A stretch of 64,000 nt of DNA from Aurantiochytrium sp. KH105 (taxonomy: Eukaryota > Sar > Bigyra > Thraustochytrida > Thraustochytriidae). The DNA lies in assembly GCA_003116975.1 (NCBI GenBank), contig BGKB01000085.1, positions 124,001 through 188,000 on the forward strand. The letters run 5' to 3'. The notes under the pieces were generated by a model. That model was given only the letters and a program-made list of their open reading frames with translations. It searched no databases and was not told the DNA's origin. Of the stretch, positions 29,044-39,441 are shown piece after piece; within the stretch, counting starts at the first letter, position 1; the number at the start of each line of letters is the position of its first letter. The translations under genes and the position numbers were made by a program.

Positions 29044-32000
29044 GGGTCACGCAAGGCAGCAAACTATCCGTGTGTTCAAAGTATATCACTTTTGCCTTGG
29101 GTCGCGGAGGCGCGCAGATAGGTCGTGGAGCGTCACGAGCCGCTCGTCTAGGGCTCGCTCGCTCGCGCTCTCGTCCGCTCGCCTGCTCGCGCGCTCGCTC
29201 GCTCGCGCGTGCGCGCGCTCGCTTGTTCTCTCACGCAATCAAACTTTGAGCTTCTGGCCACTGGGCGAGCGGGGCGGGTTCCAGTTCTGAGCCTCCTTTG
29301 CTTTTGCGCGAGGTTTCGCAAACAGAGCGATCCGCGCGCCTCGCAATCCCTCGACGTTGTGTTCCACCGCGATTCGAGACACTCTTGCTTGGCTCGCCGC
29401 GCGGAAATCGAAAGGACTCGGAATCATTTTACAAAAACTTTCTCCCCTTTTTTTCCAAGCGCAGCTGACCCAATTGTATCTTGAGAAAGAGCTCGAGCTG
29501 TGATGCTATCTGCTGCTGCTGCTGATGCTGATGCCGAGACATGTGCGAGAGTTCTCGTTGAGAAAGACTAATTGTTGTAATTTGTTGTTGCCAGTTCCGG
29601 GAGAACAACGTGGCCGACGTACTGGAATCTAAATGGAGGCACGAGTTCCTTTTGCAGAACCTATGTACGCGAAACTCATTGTGGTATCTTGGCGCGTTCA
29701 TTCGTCAAAGTCGTTCATTCGTCAAAGCAGATCATTTATAAAAGAGAGAATCCACAGCAGGGTCTAGTTCAGAACGGAAAGACAAAGACGGAAAAAGTGC
29801 GTCATCAAATGGGATGTAAGGTTCTTCGAAGAATGCCGAATTAACGGCGCAAATTGAAACGAGAATGATCAAACTGAGAAGACAAAACGCGAATTTGATT
29901 GCAAGGATATTAAAGTCTTTCATGAGAAAAACGTGGCGGAGTGTCACCACCAACCAACCACGTGACTCCGAGCTGTCAGGACTTGTAGAAAAATCGAGCG
30001 GATTGAGTGAATCTTAGAACTTCTACGATCCCGCTCTGATCAAAGAAGATGAGCATCCATTGCACACGAAACTTCCGACAGACATTGGACAGCTTAAACT
30101 TCTTGACTGCGCATTGACAGTTTACGACTCCCCCTAATTCCGCAATGATGTTGGACCGAACCTGAATACTTCTTTCCCATCGGACTTTCCCTGTTGCCGC
30201 TCCTAGCAACTGGATGAATCTTTTGCGCTCAATAAGCCTACAGTTGCAAACAAGAGCATGATCGAACATGACGTTGTCACCACGCTTTGAAATTCGAGGC
30301 CCTTCGTTCGCCATTCTTGGTCCCGCTAATGAAAGCAGGAGAAATTTGTGGTTGTTCGCAAAGCCCGGGCCCGCTTGCCTATCTGCCTGCAGAGCGAAAC
30401 AACTCACTGACATGCATGCACCCGTTCCTCACCACTCGTGAGAGCTACCATTTCACCGAACGCGACCTTGCATTTGATCTTCGCCTGCTGCTCTGTCGCT
30501 CAGGCACCTCTTTACATTCGTGCCCCCGAACTCCCCAAATCATGTGTCGACACACATCTTCACGCAGTTGCAGCATAGCCGCACCATCCGCGTAGCTTTC
30601 GAGGAGCCACAGCCGTTCCTGCGAAGCTGCTGCAACCAACTGCATCTTGGAGGCGGCATTGCGAGCGGAAGGTGGTGGGTGTCCCCGACGCGGTGGCCGG
30701 CAAACGCGTAGCGGGCGATCGTGTCGGTTGGTCTCTTGCTTGCAATTGCTGTCGCATCTCGCCGCTTTTGCCACTTTGCACTGCACGTACAATGCTCGCT
30801 TCCCCCCTCCCAGCTTGAAGCACCCACCTTGAGGCGGACAGTCGACTGACGCAGTGCGCGCGCGATGCGAACGAGCCTGTCTTGCCTCCGCGATCTGCCG
30901 CGCACGATCGCCGCGCTGGCTGCGGCCTGCACTGCACTGCACTGCACTGCACTGCAGCCAGCAGCACCAGCAGCAGCACCACCACCACCAGCACCGGCCT
31001 CGCTGCTCGCTCTCCTTCGATCGCGACGAGCGAGCTCGCTCCCGCCGCCTCGTCAAACAGTCGAGGCGGCTTGACGGCCACGTCTCACATCACAGATAGA
31101 TCATCCTTTGTTCGTAAGCAGCAAATCTCGCGCACGAGGTGGCGGCCGAGGAAAGCTTCGATCTCGCGGGACCTGGCTTGCTGGTTTCTGTTGCGAAGGA
31201 GAAGGAGACGAAGACGAAGAAGGAGGAGATGTGCGCGATCGTGATGGCCGAGGCGGCCACAGGCGGTGCGCACACGACCAGATCGAGACACCCACGCTGA
31301 CGCACGCTTGCATGGTCGTCCGGCCGGCGTGGTGGCTGCGCGGTATACCGATGGTGACGGCAAACGCATTGAACGCAATGCGCGGGCTCGCGCGCATCAT
31401 GAACAAACGAAGACCCGCCGCCGACACGAGCGAAAACCTTGCTTCCTTGCTTGCACGCCTGCGACATGACGCGCGCCGCCGCGGCCGCCGCCGGTGTTTC
31501 CGCGTCCGCTCACCGGGATCTCCCGGCCGCCTCGCCGAGATCTCCCGGCCGCCTCGCGGGCCCCGGCCGTTCGCAGCGCAGGTCGCGGCGCGTCGGCAGG
31601 TTTGGTCTGGCCGCGGGCCGCGCAGGGGCGGCGCAGCGGCGGCGAGCGGCCATCGGGTGGGGCGGGCGGTTTGTCTGTCTGTCTGTCGGTGGGTCGGTCG
31701 GCCGTGACGAGGGCGGCACGCGCCGCCGCAGCGCGCGGGAAGCCGCTGTCTGTCAGTTCCTCGTTTGCGGAGCGGCGGTTGGTCAGTCAAGGCCGAGTTT
31801 GCTCCACTTGCCCGCGCGCCATACCCCACTTGCGCGCCGCGCGTGCAAGTGCGGCGTCCAGGCTCGGGCCTGGCCACCCCCGCTTCTCGTCTCCGCGCAG
31901 GGCAGGGCCGCACTACACGCAGCGGCCGCCGCCGCTGCGCGCGGGCGCGGCTGCTCCGTTCTTGGTCTTGGGGGCGAGCGCGGGCCTGGCAGGCAGGCTC

Positions 32001-32561
32001 GAAGGCATGCGGGCGCGAGGCGAGGCGGGGCTGGCAGAGTTGTTTGCGGTTTTGAATTTGAATTTGAAATGCGGCCGCGTTTCAAACCTCCAGCTGAGCC
32101 GAGCCGAGCCGAGCCAGGTTTATGGTTGCTTCGAAAGCAAAGCAAAGCCCGAAGCGCCAAAGCCCGAAGCGCGGGCGCGGGAATCCGCAGTCGCTGGCTG
32201 CAGCAGCTGCAGCTGGTGGCTGACGCTGGCGCCGGATAGACAGATAACCAACCCGCTCGTCTGCTCAGCGGGAGGCGCCGCGCCGCTGTTCTCCGGCCCG
32301 ACCTCGTCGAGGCCGCGCGAGCCGAGTCGCGGGAGTCGACCAGCCAGGAAAGTGGAAAACAACCCGGCAGTCGAAAGGCGGAGAAAAGGGGGAAAAGCAA
32401 GAGGAGAAAGGTGAACCGAGGTGAACACAAATCAAAAAAACAAATAGGGCCTAGAACAAGCAGGGCAGGCTTGCACCCACTCCCAGCCCGGCGCAGTCAG
32501 AGAGAGAGAGCGAGCAGAGGCGCGCGCGGCAGAACGCGGACGCGGGCTGGTGCCGCGCTGC

Positions 32562-32608
<47 letters not shown>

Positions 32609-32722
32609 GGCGGGCGGGCGGCGACGGGGCCGAGGCCGCGGAGGCAGGCACACCCGGCGGGCGGAGCGGAGAGAAGAGCTGAGAAGGCCGCCGGCCTTGT
32701 TTGGGGACGGCCGGAGGACAAG
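29044..32722. other. Divergent intergenic region, 3.7 kb
   Basis: Lies between the CD36-like gene (minus) and the receptor-like kinase (plus). Composition changes along it: (GCTC)n at about 29150-29222, an A+T-richer island at about 29400-30550, then a strongly GC-rich stretch from about 30840 to the kinase start. It includes (CACTG)n at about 30926-30955, (TCTG)n at about 31673-31688, (GAGCC)n at about 32095-32117 and (GTGC)n at about 32565-32610. Long frames in the GC-rich half are low-complexity. Weak small frames at 29732-29923 and 29976-30413 are discussed as rejected. Confidence 0.5.
31801..31855 (+). promoter_or_regulatory. Pair of CACTTG boxes spaced 22 bp, plus one inverted copy
   Basis: CCACTTG occurs at 31804-31810 and 31826-31832, the second inside ATACCCCACTTGCGCGCCGC. 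An inverted copy (GCAAGTGCGGCG) lies at 31844-31855. The hexamer CACTTG is of the E-box class CANNTG. The same arrangement recurs near 50781 and 63106 in this window. It lies 0.9 kb upstream of the kinase start. A regulatory role is inferred from phasing and recurrence only. Confidence 0.4.
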
Positions 32723-35239
32723 ATGGACACGGAGGACCTCATCGCGCTCGGCCCGGGCTCCGACGCGAGCCTGGACGCGCTGCGACCGTTCGTGGCCAGA
32801 GTCAGCGCCGTCCGTAGGGCGCGCGAGGCGGGCGACAGTTGCAAGTCATCGACCATGCTCACCGACATGAACTTCGCCCTGGGACCTGCGCGCGAGATGT
32901 TCAGCTCTGGGCTCTGCCAGTGGTACGAGGACGTCGGCCTCGCGCGCCGCATCAGCATCTCCTCGTGGACATCATGGCGAAATGCAATCTCCGTCAGCAT
33001 CGAAATCTTTTCAGACCCCTACTGCGCGCAAGTATCCTCTTCCTCGGGGACCACCATTGGCCCGTTCACCTCGCGAGTTGAGACCATCACACCGACCCTT
33101 AACATTTCAAGCTGGTCCATCAACTTATGCTACACAGACGAAGACTCCGCCCAAGATATGACGCTCGAGCTCAAGCTAGCCGCCATAGAGGGCGGCGCCC
33201 ACAACTGGGCTCTTTTGCCGCCCGTGGTTCGCATTCAGACAGCGGCGAGCTCCCTCCAGGTGATCTCACGAAGACTGCGAGATGTCGGTCTCGAGATGGA
33301 CCCACCTCGGAGGCTCCGCAATCGTGAACTGTCCCCTCTTTTGTTCGCTTCGGAAGTCGATGATGATGAGACCGAGTGCGGCCTGTTAGACGACCCGAGC
33401 CAAATATCCTACGCACCCATGATCGAAGGAAGCGGAGCCTGTGCCCGGGTCTACACGCCCTACAGCAACGAAACCTTGTATGCCCTCGTCAACTGCGAGA
33501 CGAGCACGACCCCGGGCGCCACAAACGCTCCAGCAAACATTACATTCTTTTCCGACGAGGAATGTCTCGTTGACTCGGACATCCTCGTGTCGAATGCAAC
33601 GGAAAACGCTACGAGTCCATGCGACGTCTTTCTTCTCGACGACGAAGTCTACGCACAGTTCGTGTGCTCATACGCTATGGACGAAGACGAAATATACGCC
33701 AGCCTCAGTAGCGGCGAGCCGTCTGCCACACCAAACCCAACACCTGCCATAACCTTTCTGGGCAATTCCCCGACGACACCGACGACACCAACAACACCCT
33801 CTCCCATCGACGACGCTTCGGGTCCCCCGGATGCAGTCCTGCCGGCCACTGTCAGTGTGGCCGCCATGCTTGTGATTCTCGCTGGCGTTGCCTATGTCAT
33901 GGTCACTTCTCGAAAAAGCAAGAAAAAGGTGGACAAAGACGCTCTTTCAGACGACCTTCAGGATGCCCTCCCCGATGGCTCCAACGTAAAACGCCGCGGG
34001 ACCCTCAGTGTCCTGGGCACCTCCGTGTCCATGTTTCGCGCCACTGTGCTTGGCGCAAGATCGACGTCGGACGCGGAAGACACTGATTTCTATGACGATG
34101 ATGACGACGATGAATATGCTCCCGAGATTGTTTTGGATGAAAGCTACGTTATTGCCGACACGAGCCTTGTCCAAGTCGGTGCCGCAATCGACCGGGGCGC
34201 ATTTGGCCGCGTGTACAAGGGAACGTACCAAGGGTCGCCCGTGGCCATCAAAGATATTAACTGCGGACCTGGAGACAAGCAGGGTGGCCGCGAGGCTTTT
34301 GCCAACGAGGTCATTAGCCTTCAAAAGCTTCAGCACCCGAACGTGATCCGTCTCTATGGCGTCATGCTCCCGTCCCCCACTGTGCGTCGGCTCGTCCTGG
34401 AAAGGGCGCAGTACACGCTGGACGCGGTCTTGCGCCGGCAACCGGGTTTTCGCAGCAGCGGCATCACCATTGTCACCTTGCTTCAGTGGATGGAGCAGGT
34501 GTGTGTGGGCGGTGACTATATGCACAGCAAGGGCATCGTGCACATGGATCTCAAGCCCGAAAACATTCTTGTCGATAGTTCCTGGCACATTAAACTCGCG
34601 GACTTTGGGGCTTCTTGTGCGACTTCAGATTTACGTGGCACAATCGCGAGCAGCAGCAGCCTTCGTGGCGTGGGCCGCCAAACGGGGTCGGGTCGGTCTC
34701 GACAGGCACGAATACTTGCGGGAAGCATTGGGTATATGGCGCCTGAACGTTGGGCGTCCGGAAGCACGCTGACACCGAGCGTGGATGTGTTCTCGTTTGG
34801 AATGACGCTCTGGCAGGCGCTGCACCATGCACAGAATGGGCCCTTTCCGTCAAATTGGACCGCGCCGGTCGCCATTGAAGCCGTGCAGAATGGTTATCGA
34901 CCCGAATTGCAAGACGAACTTCCCAACGACCTTGTCGATCTCGTGAGCGCATGCTGGGACGATGAGGCCGACTCGCGGCCGACGTTTGCCGAGGTGCGGT
35001 CGACGTTGTCGTCCATGCTTGGGGTGAGAGCAATGGACGTTTCTGCGTCGAGGGCAGCACGCAAGGCGTTTGAAGTCGGGCAACAGGTGGCTGTGTGGGA
35101 TGCGGATGCTATGTGCTTTGTTGGCCATGGCGTAATTACCGAATCTCCCCTTGGGGCTGCTTCGCCGTGTGTTGTACAACTTGATGATGGCAGAGAGACG
35201 GTCGTGGACCCGACTTCGCTGTTGCAAAGCGATGCGTAA
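32723..35239 (+). CDS. Receptor-like TKL-type protein kinase with C-terminal small beta-barrel
   Basis: Predicted 838-residue protein. Residues 1-365 are Ser/Thr/Asn-rich with N-glycosylation sites and spaced cysteines, ending in a Thr/Pro repeat (SPTTPTTPTTPSP). A single membrane span lies at about 370-392, followed by basic KSKKK and an acidic Asp run. The kinase domain spans about 478-770: glycine loop GAAIDRGAFGRVYKG, VAIKDI lysine, catalytic loop HMDLKPEN (HMD, not HRD), DFG retained (ADFGASC), then GYMAPERW. TKL-family kinases of this layout are abundant in stramenopiles. A final module at about 784-835 (GQQVAVWDADAMCFVGHGVI) looks Tudor/SH3-like. No signal peptide follows the ATG chosen (context AAGATGG). 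A missed upstream exon is possible. AATAAAA lies 76 bp after the stop. Confidence 0.85.
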   Translation: MDTEDLIALGPGSDASLDALRPFVARVSAVRRAREAGDSCKSSTMLTDMNFALGPAREMFSSGLCQWYEDVGLARRISISSWTSWRNAISVSIEIFSDPYCAQVSSSSGTTIGPFTSRVETITPTLNISSWSINLCYTDEDSAQDMTLELKLAAIEGGAHNWALLPPVVRIQTAASSLQVISRRLRDVGLEMDPPRRLRNRELSPLLFASEVDDDETECGLLDDPSQISYAPMIEGSGACARVYTPYSNETLYALVNCETSTTPGATNAPANITFFSDEECLVDSDILVSNATENATSPCDVFLLDDEVYAQFVCSYAMDEDEIYASLSSGEPSATPNPTPAITFLGNSPTTPTTPTTPSPIDDASGPPDAVLPATVSVAAMLVILAGVAYVMVTSRKSKKKVDKDALSDDLQDALPDGSNVKRRGTLSVLGTSVSMFRATVLGARSTSDAEDTDFYDDDDDDEYAPEIVLDESYVIADTSLVQVGAAIDRGAFGRVYKGTYQGSPVAIKDINCGPGDKQGGREAFANEVISLQKLQHPNVIRLYGVMLPSPTVRRLVLERAQYTLDAVLRRQPGFRSSGITIVTLLQWMEQVCVGGDYMHSKGIVHMDLKPENILVDSSWHIKLADFGASCATSDLRGTIASSSSLRGVGRQTGSGRSRQARILAGSIGYMAPERWASGSTLTPSVDVFSFGMTLWQALHHAQNGPFPSNWTAPVAIEAVQNGYRPELQDELPNDLVDLVSACWDDEADSRPTFAEVRSTLSSMLGVRAMDVSASRAARKAFEVGQQVAVWDADAMCFVGHGVITESPLGAASPCVVQLDDGRETVVDPTSLLQSDA

Positions 35240-35871
35240 GTCGTGATTGCTGTGTATGTGTACCTTCGTTCGAAAAAGGCTCTGTTTTCCTTTTGAGATT
35301 GATCCATCACTGATAATAAAAGTTTAGACCAAGGGCAACGAGGGGAGCGATAAGAGGGCGGGCTGAACCCTCTTGTTTCCGGAAAAACAAAAGAAAACAA
35401 TACAAAAAACAGTATGTGTGTACTTTCTATTCAACTGAAAACCTCCTTTGAAGTCGTGATTTTAACTTTCATTTTCATTGGGATGATTTCAGTTGTACGG
35501 ATGAATTCGTTCCGCTTTCCACTTTCTACGGAAGACTCAACTGATCGTGCATGCTGCTGAAGTGGTATACCTTGACTTTTGCTAACAACCAAGAAGACTC
35601 GCGTGCAACTACTACACACATGCGATTCTTTTTTTACATGCTCGACTTTTCCTCAGTCACAATGAAAAGCGAAGGTACAACGACCAGCAAGGATCCCTCG
35701 TTGACTTGCGGAACTTCATTATACAAAGCAGTAGCAGTAGGGACACGTACTTGGATGAGGCTCCAGAAGTGGGTTTAAGAATTAAGCAAGACGCGGTGGA
35801 GAGGAAAAAGAAGAAGAAAAAGAAAAGATGCTAAAAAGACTCTGAAGGAGGATGGATGATCAGCCTTAAAT
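35240..35871. other. Convergent intergenic region
   Basis: Between the kinase stop and the TrpD-like stop. A+T-richer than its flanks, with a possible plus-strand polyadenylation signal AATAAAA at 35315-35321 and a purine-rich A/G run near 35795-35830. No gene recognised. Confidence 0.5.
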
Positions 35872-36933
35872 TCATGTTTTGGCCACCTTCGTTGGTGGCT
35901 CCTCGGGCGCGGATGCGGCAAGACGCGTCGAAGTCTCTGCAAATTTATCGAGCGTTGCCAGAACATCTCCCGATTGCAATTTTGCAATCGCGGTCTTGTA
36001 GCCCGCCTCGACAGAGTCGCAAAGGCCATAAACGTAAAGCGCTGCACCGGCGTTGAGCGCAATAGTATCAGCGACGGCGCCCTCAGCCTTGTCACCACCA
36101 GAAAAGATGTCCCGAATAATGGCGGCATTCTCCGCTGGCTCGCCTCCCTCGAGGTCCTTGATCTTGCATTGTGCGATGCCCATTGCCTGGGGGTCCACAG
36201 TGATCTTCTGCACGCCCTGGGGGGTCACCTCGCGCGCATCTGCGACTCCAACAGCAGCAAGCTCGTCGAGACCGCAGCAGTGCACAATGAGGGCGTGCTC
36301 GGCACCGAGCTTGTGCACGACCTCCGCGTAGACGTCGAGCAAGGCAGGAGAGTACACGCCAAGCATCATACGCTTTGCGCCCGCTGGGTTGAGAAGCGGG
36401 CCGAGGATGTTGAAGATAGTGCGGATCTTGAGTGCGCGGCGGATGGGCACCACGTGGCGCATGGCCGGGTGAAAGTTGGGCGCGAACATGAAGGCAATCC
36501 CGGCCTCTTGCACGCAATCAGAAATGTGTGCCGGACCCAGGAGCGCGATACCCAGCTTTTCAAGAACATCCGAAGACCCCGACTTGCTTGTGACAGATTT
36601 GCTTCCGTGCTTGGCGACGCGCGCGCCGCACGCTGCCGCGACGATGGCCGCTGAGGTGCTAATATTGATCGTGTTATGTCCGTCGCCACCTGTGCCGACC
36701 ACGTCAACGACCTTGTCGCCGCCCTGGACTTTGACATGGACGGCGTGTTTGCGCATCACGCCGGCGAGCGCCGCGATCTCGGCCGCCGTCTCGCCCTTGG
36801 CCGCGAGAAGCGCCAGAAAGGCCGCCGTCTGCGCGTCTTCGGCCTCGCCGCTCGCGATGGTCTCCATCACCGCGGCCGCCTCTGCCTCCGCGAGGTCCTC
36901 GCGCCGCACGAGCTTCTCCAGGGCCTCCCTCAT
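35872..36933 (-). CDS. trpD: Anthranilate phosphoribosyltransferase (tryptophan biosynthesis)
   Basis: Predicted 353-residue enzyme that transfers the phosphoribosyl group of PRPP to anthranilate, the second committed step from chorismate to tryptophan. The small helical N-terminal domain covers about residues 1-70. The PRPP-binding glycine motif VGTGGDGHNTINIST is at about 78-92, followed by KHGSKSVTSKSGSSDVLEKLG (shown in part), FAPNFHPAM (about 151), and RTIFNILGPLLNP (about 171). The length matches bacterial and fungal stand-alone enzymes; there is no fusion to other Trp enzymes. No clear plastid or mitochondrial presequence is present at the chosen ATG, so a cytosolic enzyme is expected. 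The frame stays open upstream but has no further ATG in a good context. Start ATG 36933. Confidence 0.93.
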   Translation of the reverse strand: MREALEKLVRREDLAEAEAAAVMETIASGEAEDAQTAAFLALLAAKGETAAEIAALAGVMRKHAVHVKVQGGDKVVDVVGTGGDGHNTINISTSAAIVAAACGARVAKHGSKSVTSKSGSSDVLEKLGIALLGPAHISDCVQEAGIAFMFAPNFHPAMRHVVPIRRALKIRTIFNILGPLLNPAGAKRMMLGVYSPALLDVYAEVVHKLGAEHALIVHCCGLDELAAVGVADAREVTPQGVQKITVDPQAMGIAQCKIKDLEGGEPAENAAIIRDIFSGGDKAEGAVADTIALNAGAALYVYGLCDSVEAGYKTAIAKLQSGDVLATLDKFAETSTRLAASAPEEPPTKVAKT

Positions 36934-37807
36934 CCTGCCCCGCCGCCTGCCCACGCGCGCGCGCTGTCCTGCGCGCTGCTCTGCGCTGCTGCGCTGCTGC
37001 GCTGCGCTGCTTTGCTTGCGCCTTGAAGAAAGGTGTTTGCTGTTGGCGGCTGCTGCTGCTGTGCTCTCTCTCTCTCTCTCCCGCGTATGCACGAGCGGCG
37101 CCGCGAGAACACCGCCGCCAGCGAACCTGCCCCGCCCGCCTCCTGAGACGAGACCGGCGACCGCGCGCGAGCATCGCAGGGGACCCGGCTGGGCCGGCAC
37201 GCAGGGCCTGCTGCCGCCAAGTTGCTTGCCTGCCTGCTTGCTTCGCTCGCCCGCGCGCGCTCGCTGACCGCCCCGTGCGCGAGGCAAGCGCGCCAGCTCG
37301 ACTCGAGCTCGCTCACGCTAGTGAGAGCATCGTCTTCGCTTCGCGCTTTCCGAAAAGGGCGACCGGCGGCCCGACAGTGAAGACCTCGGTCTTGGGAGCC
37401 TCGGTCTTGGGAGCCTTGGTCTTGGGCGCCTCGTCTCCGGCCCCGTGCAGGTTAATTGCCTCTGCGAGCTCGCTCGCGAGCTCCTCGTGTGTGTACACAC
37501 GCTCTCGCTCGCCGTCTCGCCGTGCATTGCAGTGCAGTGCAGTGCGATGACGAGCCCGCAGAACCCCCCGGTCTCGCTCCAGCCCGGCCGACGAGACCCG
37601 CGCCCGAGCCCTCGCCGCGCCCTCTCCGCGCCGCGCCGCGCGCGTCCTCGCCGCGCCGTTGCCGCTCGGCCCGCTCTTGGCGAGCTCGAGCTCGAGCCGG
37701 CGCACGTGCACGTGCACGCGCTCGCGCTCGCGCTCGCGCTCCGGGGCGGCGAGGAGGAGGTCGTCCGGCGCAGGGACAGGCGCGGCAGAGCGGCAACGGC
37801 GCGGAGG
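36934..37807. other. Divergent intergenic region between the TrpD-like gene and the phosphatase gene
   Basis: GC-rich, with GCTGC-type repeats at about 36970-37015, (CT)n at about 37069-37081 and GCAGT repeats at about 37528-37545. A three-fold repeat of about 15 bp (TCTTGGGAGCCTCGG-like) lies at about 37388-37432. On the minus strand it would read APKT(K/E). Since it lacks a start codon it is not called as a gene. Confidence 0.45.
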
Positions 37808-38868
37808 ATGCGGGCGGGCGCGGGCGCGGGCGCGGGCGGCGCGGCGGGCGCGGGGCCGTGGGCGGGCGCGGCGGCGACGGCAACGTCGACGTTGACGTCG
37901 ACGGCGGCGGCGACGGCGTCGGCGTCGGCGGCGGCGCTGGCGGGGAGCGTGGCGGCGGCGGCGCTGGCGGGCCTCGCGCTGTGGACGCTGCGGCGGCGCG
38001 CGGNNNNNNNNNNNNNNNNNNNNNNNNNNNNNNNNNNNNNNNNNNNNNNNNNNNNNNNNNNNNNNNNNNNNNNNNNNNNNNNNNNNNNNNNNNNNNNNNN
38101 NNNNNNNNNNNNNNNNNNNNNNNNNNNNNNNNNNNNNNNNNNNNNNNNNNNNNNNNNNNNNNNNNNNNNNNNNNNNNNNNNNNNNNNNNNNNNNNNNNNN
38201 NNNNNNNNNNNNNNNNNNNNNNNNNNNNNNNNNNNNNNNNNNNNNNNNNNNNNNNNNNNNNNNNNNNNNNNNNNNNNNNNNNNNNNNNNNNNNNNNNNNN
38301 NNNNNNNNNNNNNNNNNNNNNNNNNNNNNNNNNNNNNNNNNNNNNNNNNNNNNNNNNNNNNGGCGGCGCGCGGCGCCCGGCGGCGCGAGCGCCCAGGCGC
38401 GCGAGCGGAGAGCACGCGAGGAGGCCGCGAGGGAAGCCGAGGCCGCGATCCGCGCGAGCAAGTGGCGCCTTCCACAGACGGTGATCCTGCTCCGCCACGG
38501 CGAGTCGCTTGGCAATGTGCGCGAGAATGCGTACAGGGTCATCCCCGACTGGTGCATCCCGCTCACGGAGGAGGGCAAGATGCAGGCGCGGCGCGCGAGC
38601 AAAGACATTGTCGAGCTCATCGGCTCGCGCAAGGTCGTCATATACTATAGTCCGTACACGCGCGCCGTGGAGACGCTCGACGTGCTGCTTGATGCCATTC
38701 CCGAGGATCAGATCGCCTTTATGCAGGAGGAGCCTCGCATTCGCGAGCAAGAGTTCGCCAATTTCCAGACACCACGTACGTTCACGCCCCTTTTCTGCAC
38801 AGAATCGATCGATTGACTGACGGATGCGGCGTTATGTGTTTTATTCTTTCTTGTCCTACCCCGCGTGT

Positions 38869-38903
<35 letters not shown>

Positions 38904-39441
38904 AGAGATGCCGCAGATCAAAAAGGAGCGAAATCGCTACGGTCGCTTCTTTTACAGATTTCCGGACGGCGAGTCCGGTGCCGACGTCTACGATCGCGTT
39001 TCGTCCTTTTTCGAAACGCTCTTTCGCCAATTTAAGCGAAGTCCTGTCAGCGACATGGAGAGCGACAAAGACTACGTCTTGCTTCTTGTCTCGCACGGGC
39101 TCACCATCCGGCTCTTCGTCATGAAGTTCCTGGGCTTTAACGTGAGCTACTTTGAAAAGCTTAGAAACCCTCGCAATTGCACCCCTCTCGTCATGCGCCG
39201 GAAGCTAGGCACCTTTGTTTATGAACTCGACGCCGCCTCGTGGCGAAGTATGGGAGTGCTTAATCCTTACGAGCAGTGCGTTCCCATCGATAGCTTTCAG
39301 TTTCCTGTACATTATTGCGTCTCTCCTTCGCTCAAGTCATTTCGTAGCGCCCATCGGAAGGCATTTGGAAACTGGTCTGAAAATGGAATTCAAGACGACG
39401 AAGACGATGTCTTTGACAATTCCGGCGACGAATTCCACTAG
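37808..39441 (+). CDS. Membrane-anchored histidine phosphatase, DET1-like acid phosphatase (two exons, interrupted by N gap)
   Basis: Two-exon gene: exon 1 37808-38775, intron 38776-38905, exon 2 38906-39441. The start ATG at 37808 leads into an Ala/Gly-rich signal-anchor helix ending ALAGLALWTLRRR, a charged helical linker, then a phosphoglycerate-mutase-fold domain. Catalytic motifs are LLRHGESLGN (phospho-histidine), YYSPYTRAVETLD, EPRIREQEF, and LVSHGLTIR (second histidine). The splice joins FANFQTP to QMPQIKKERNRYG, which matches the yeast DET1 order EPRIREQDFGNFQ...YGHFFFRFPHGES. DET1 is an acid phosphatase linked to ergosterol traffic. If the N run is collapsed on its 12-base flanking overlap, the frame is continuous and the protein is 377 residues. 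The N-terminal part before the gap is less certain than the catalytic part. Confidence 0.8.
38004..38361. other. Assembly gap (358 Ns), probably a false gap
   Basis: The 12 bases before the gap and the 12 after it are identical (GGCGGCGCGCGG). Merging them joins the reading frame before the gap (signal anchor) to the frame after it (phosphatase) without a shift. Confidence 0.7.
38776..38905 (+). other. Spliceosomal intron, 130 bp
   Basis: Donor GTACGT at 38776, acceptor CTACAG ending at 38905, phase 1. The polypyrimidine tract is a pure (CT)n microsatellite at about 38872-38900. Splicing restores a conserved protein alignment across the junction. Confidence 0.85.

Noticed and set aside
29732-29923. 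Minus-strand frame of 63 residues with an N-terminal hydrophobic helix (MKDFNILAIKFAFCLLSLII)
   Set aside because: Looks like a small secreted or membrane peptide, but it is short, lies in an A+T-rich spacer, and nothing else supports it. Kept as a weak possibility only.
29976-30413. Minus-strand frame of 145 residues starting with a true ATG
   Set aside because: No recognisable motif, no conserved neighbour or promoter, and frames of this length occur by chance in the spacer.
31101-32414. Overlapping long frames on both strands upstream of the kinase
   Set aside because: All are low-complexity, overlap each other in several frames, and have no start in good context; typical of GC-rich promoter DNA.
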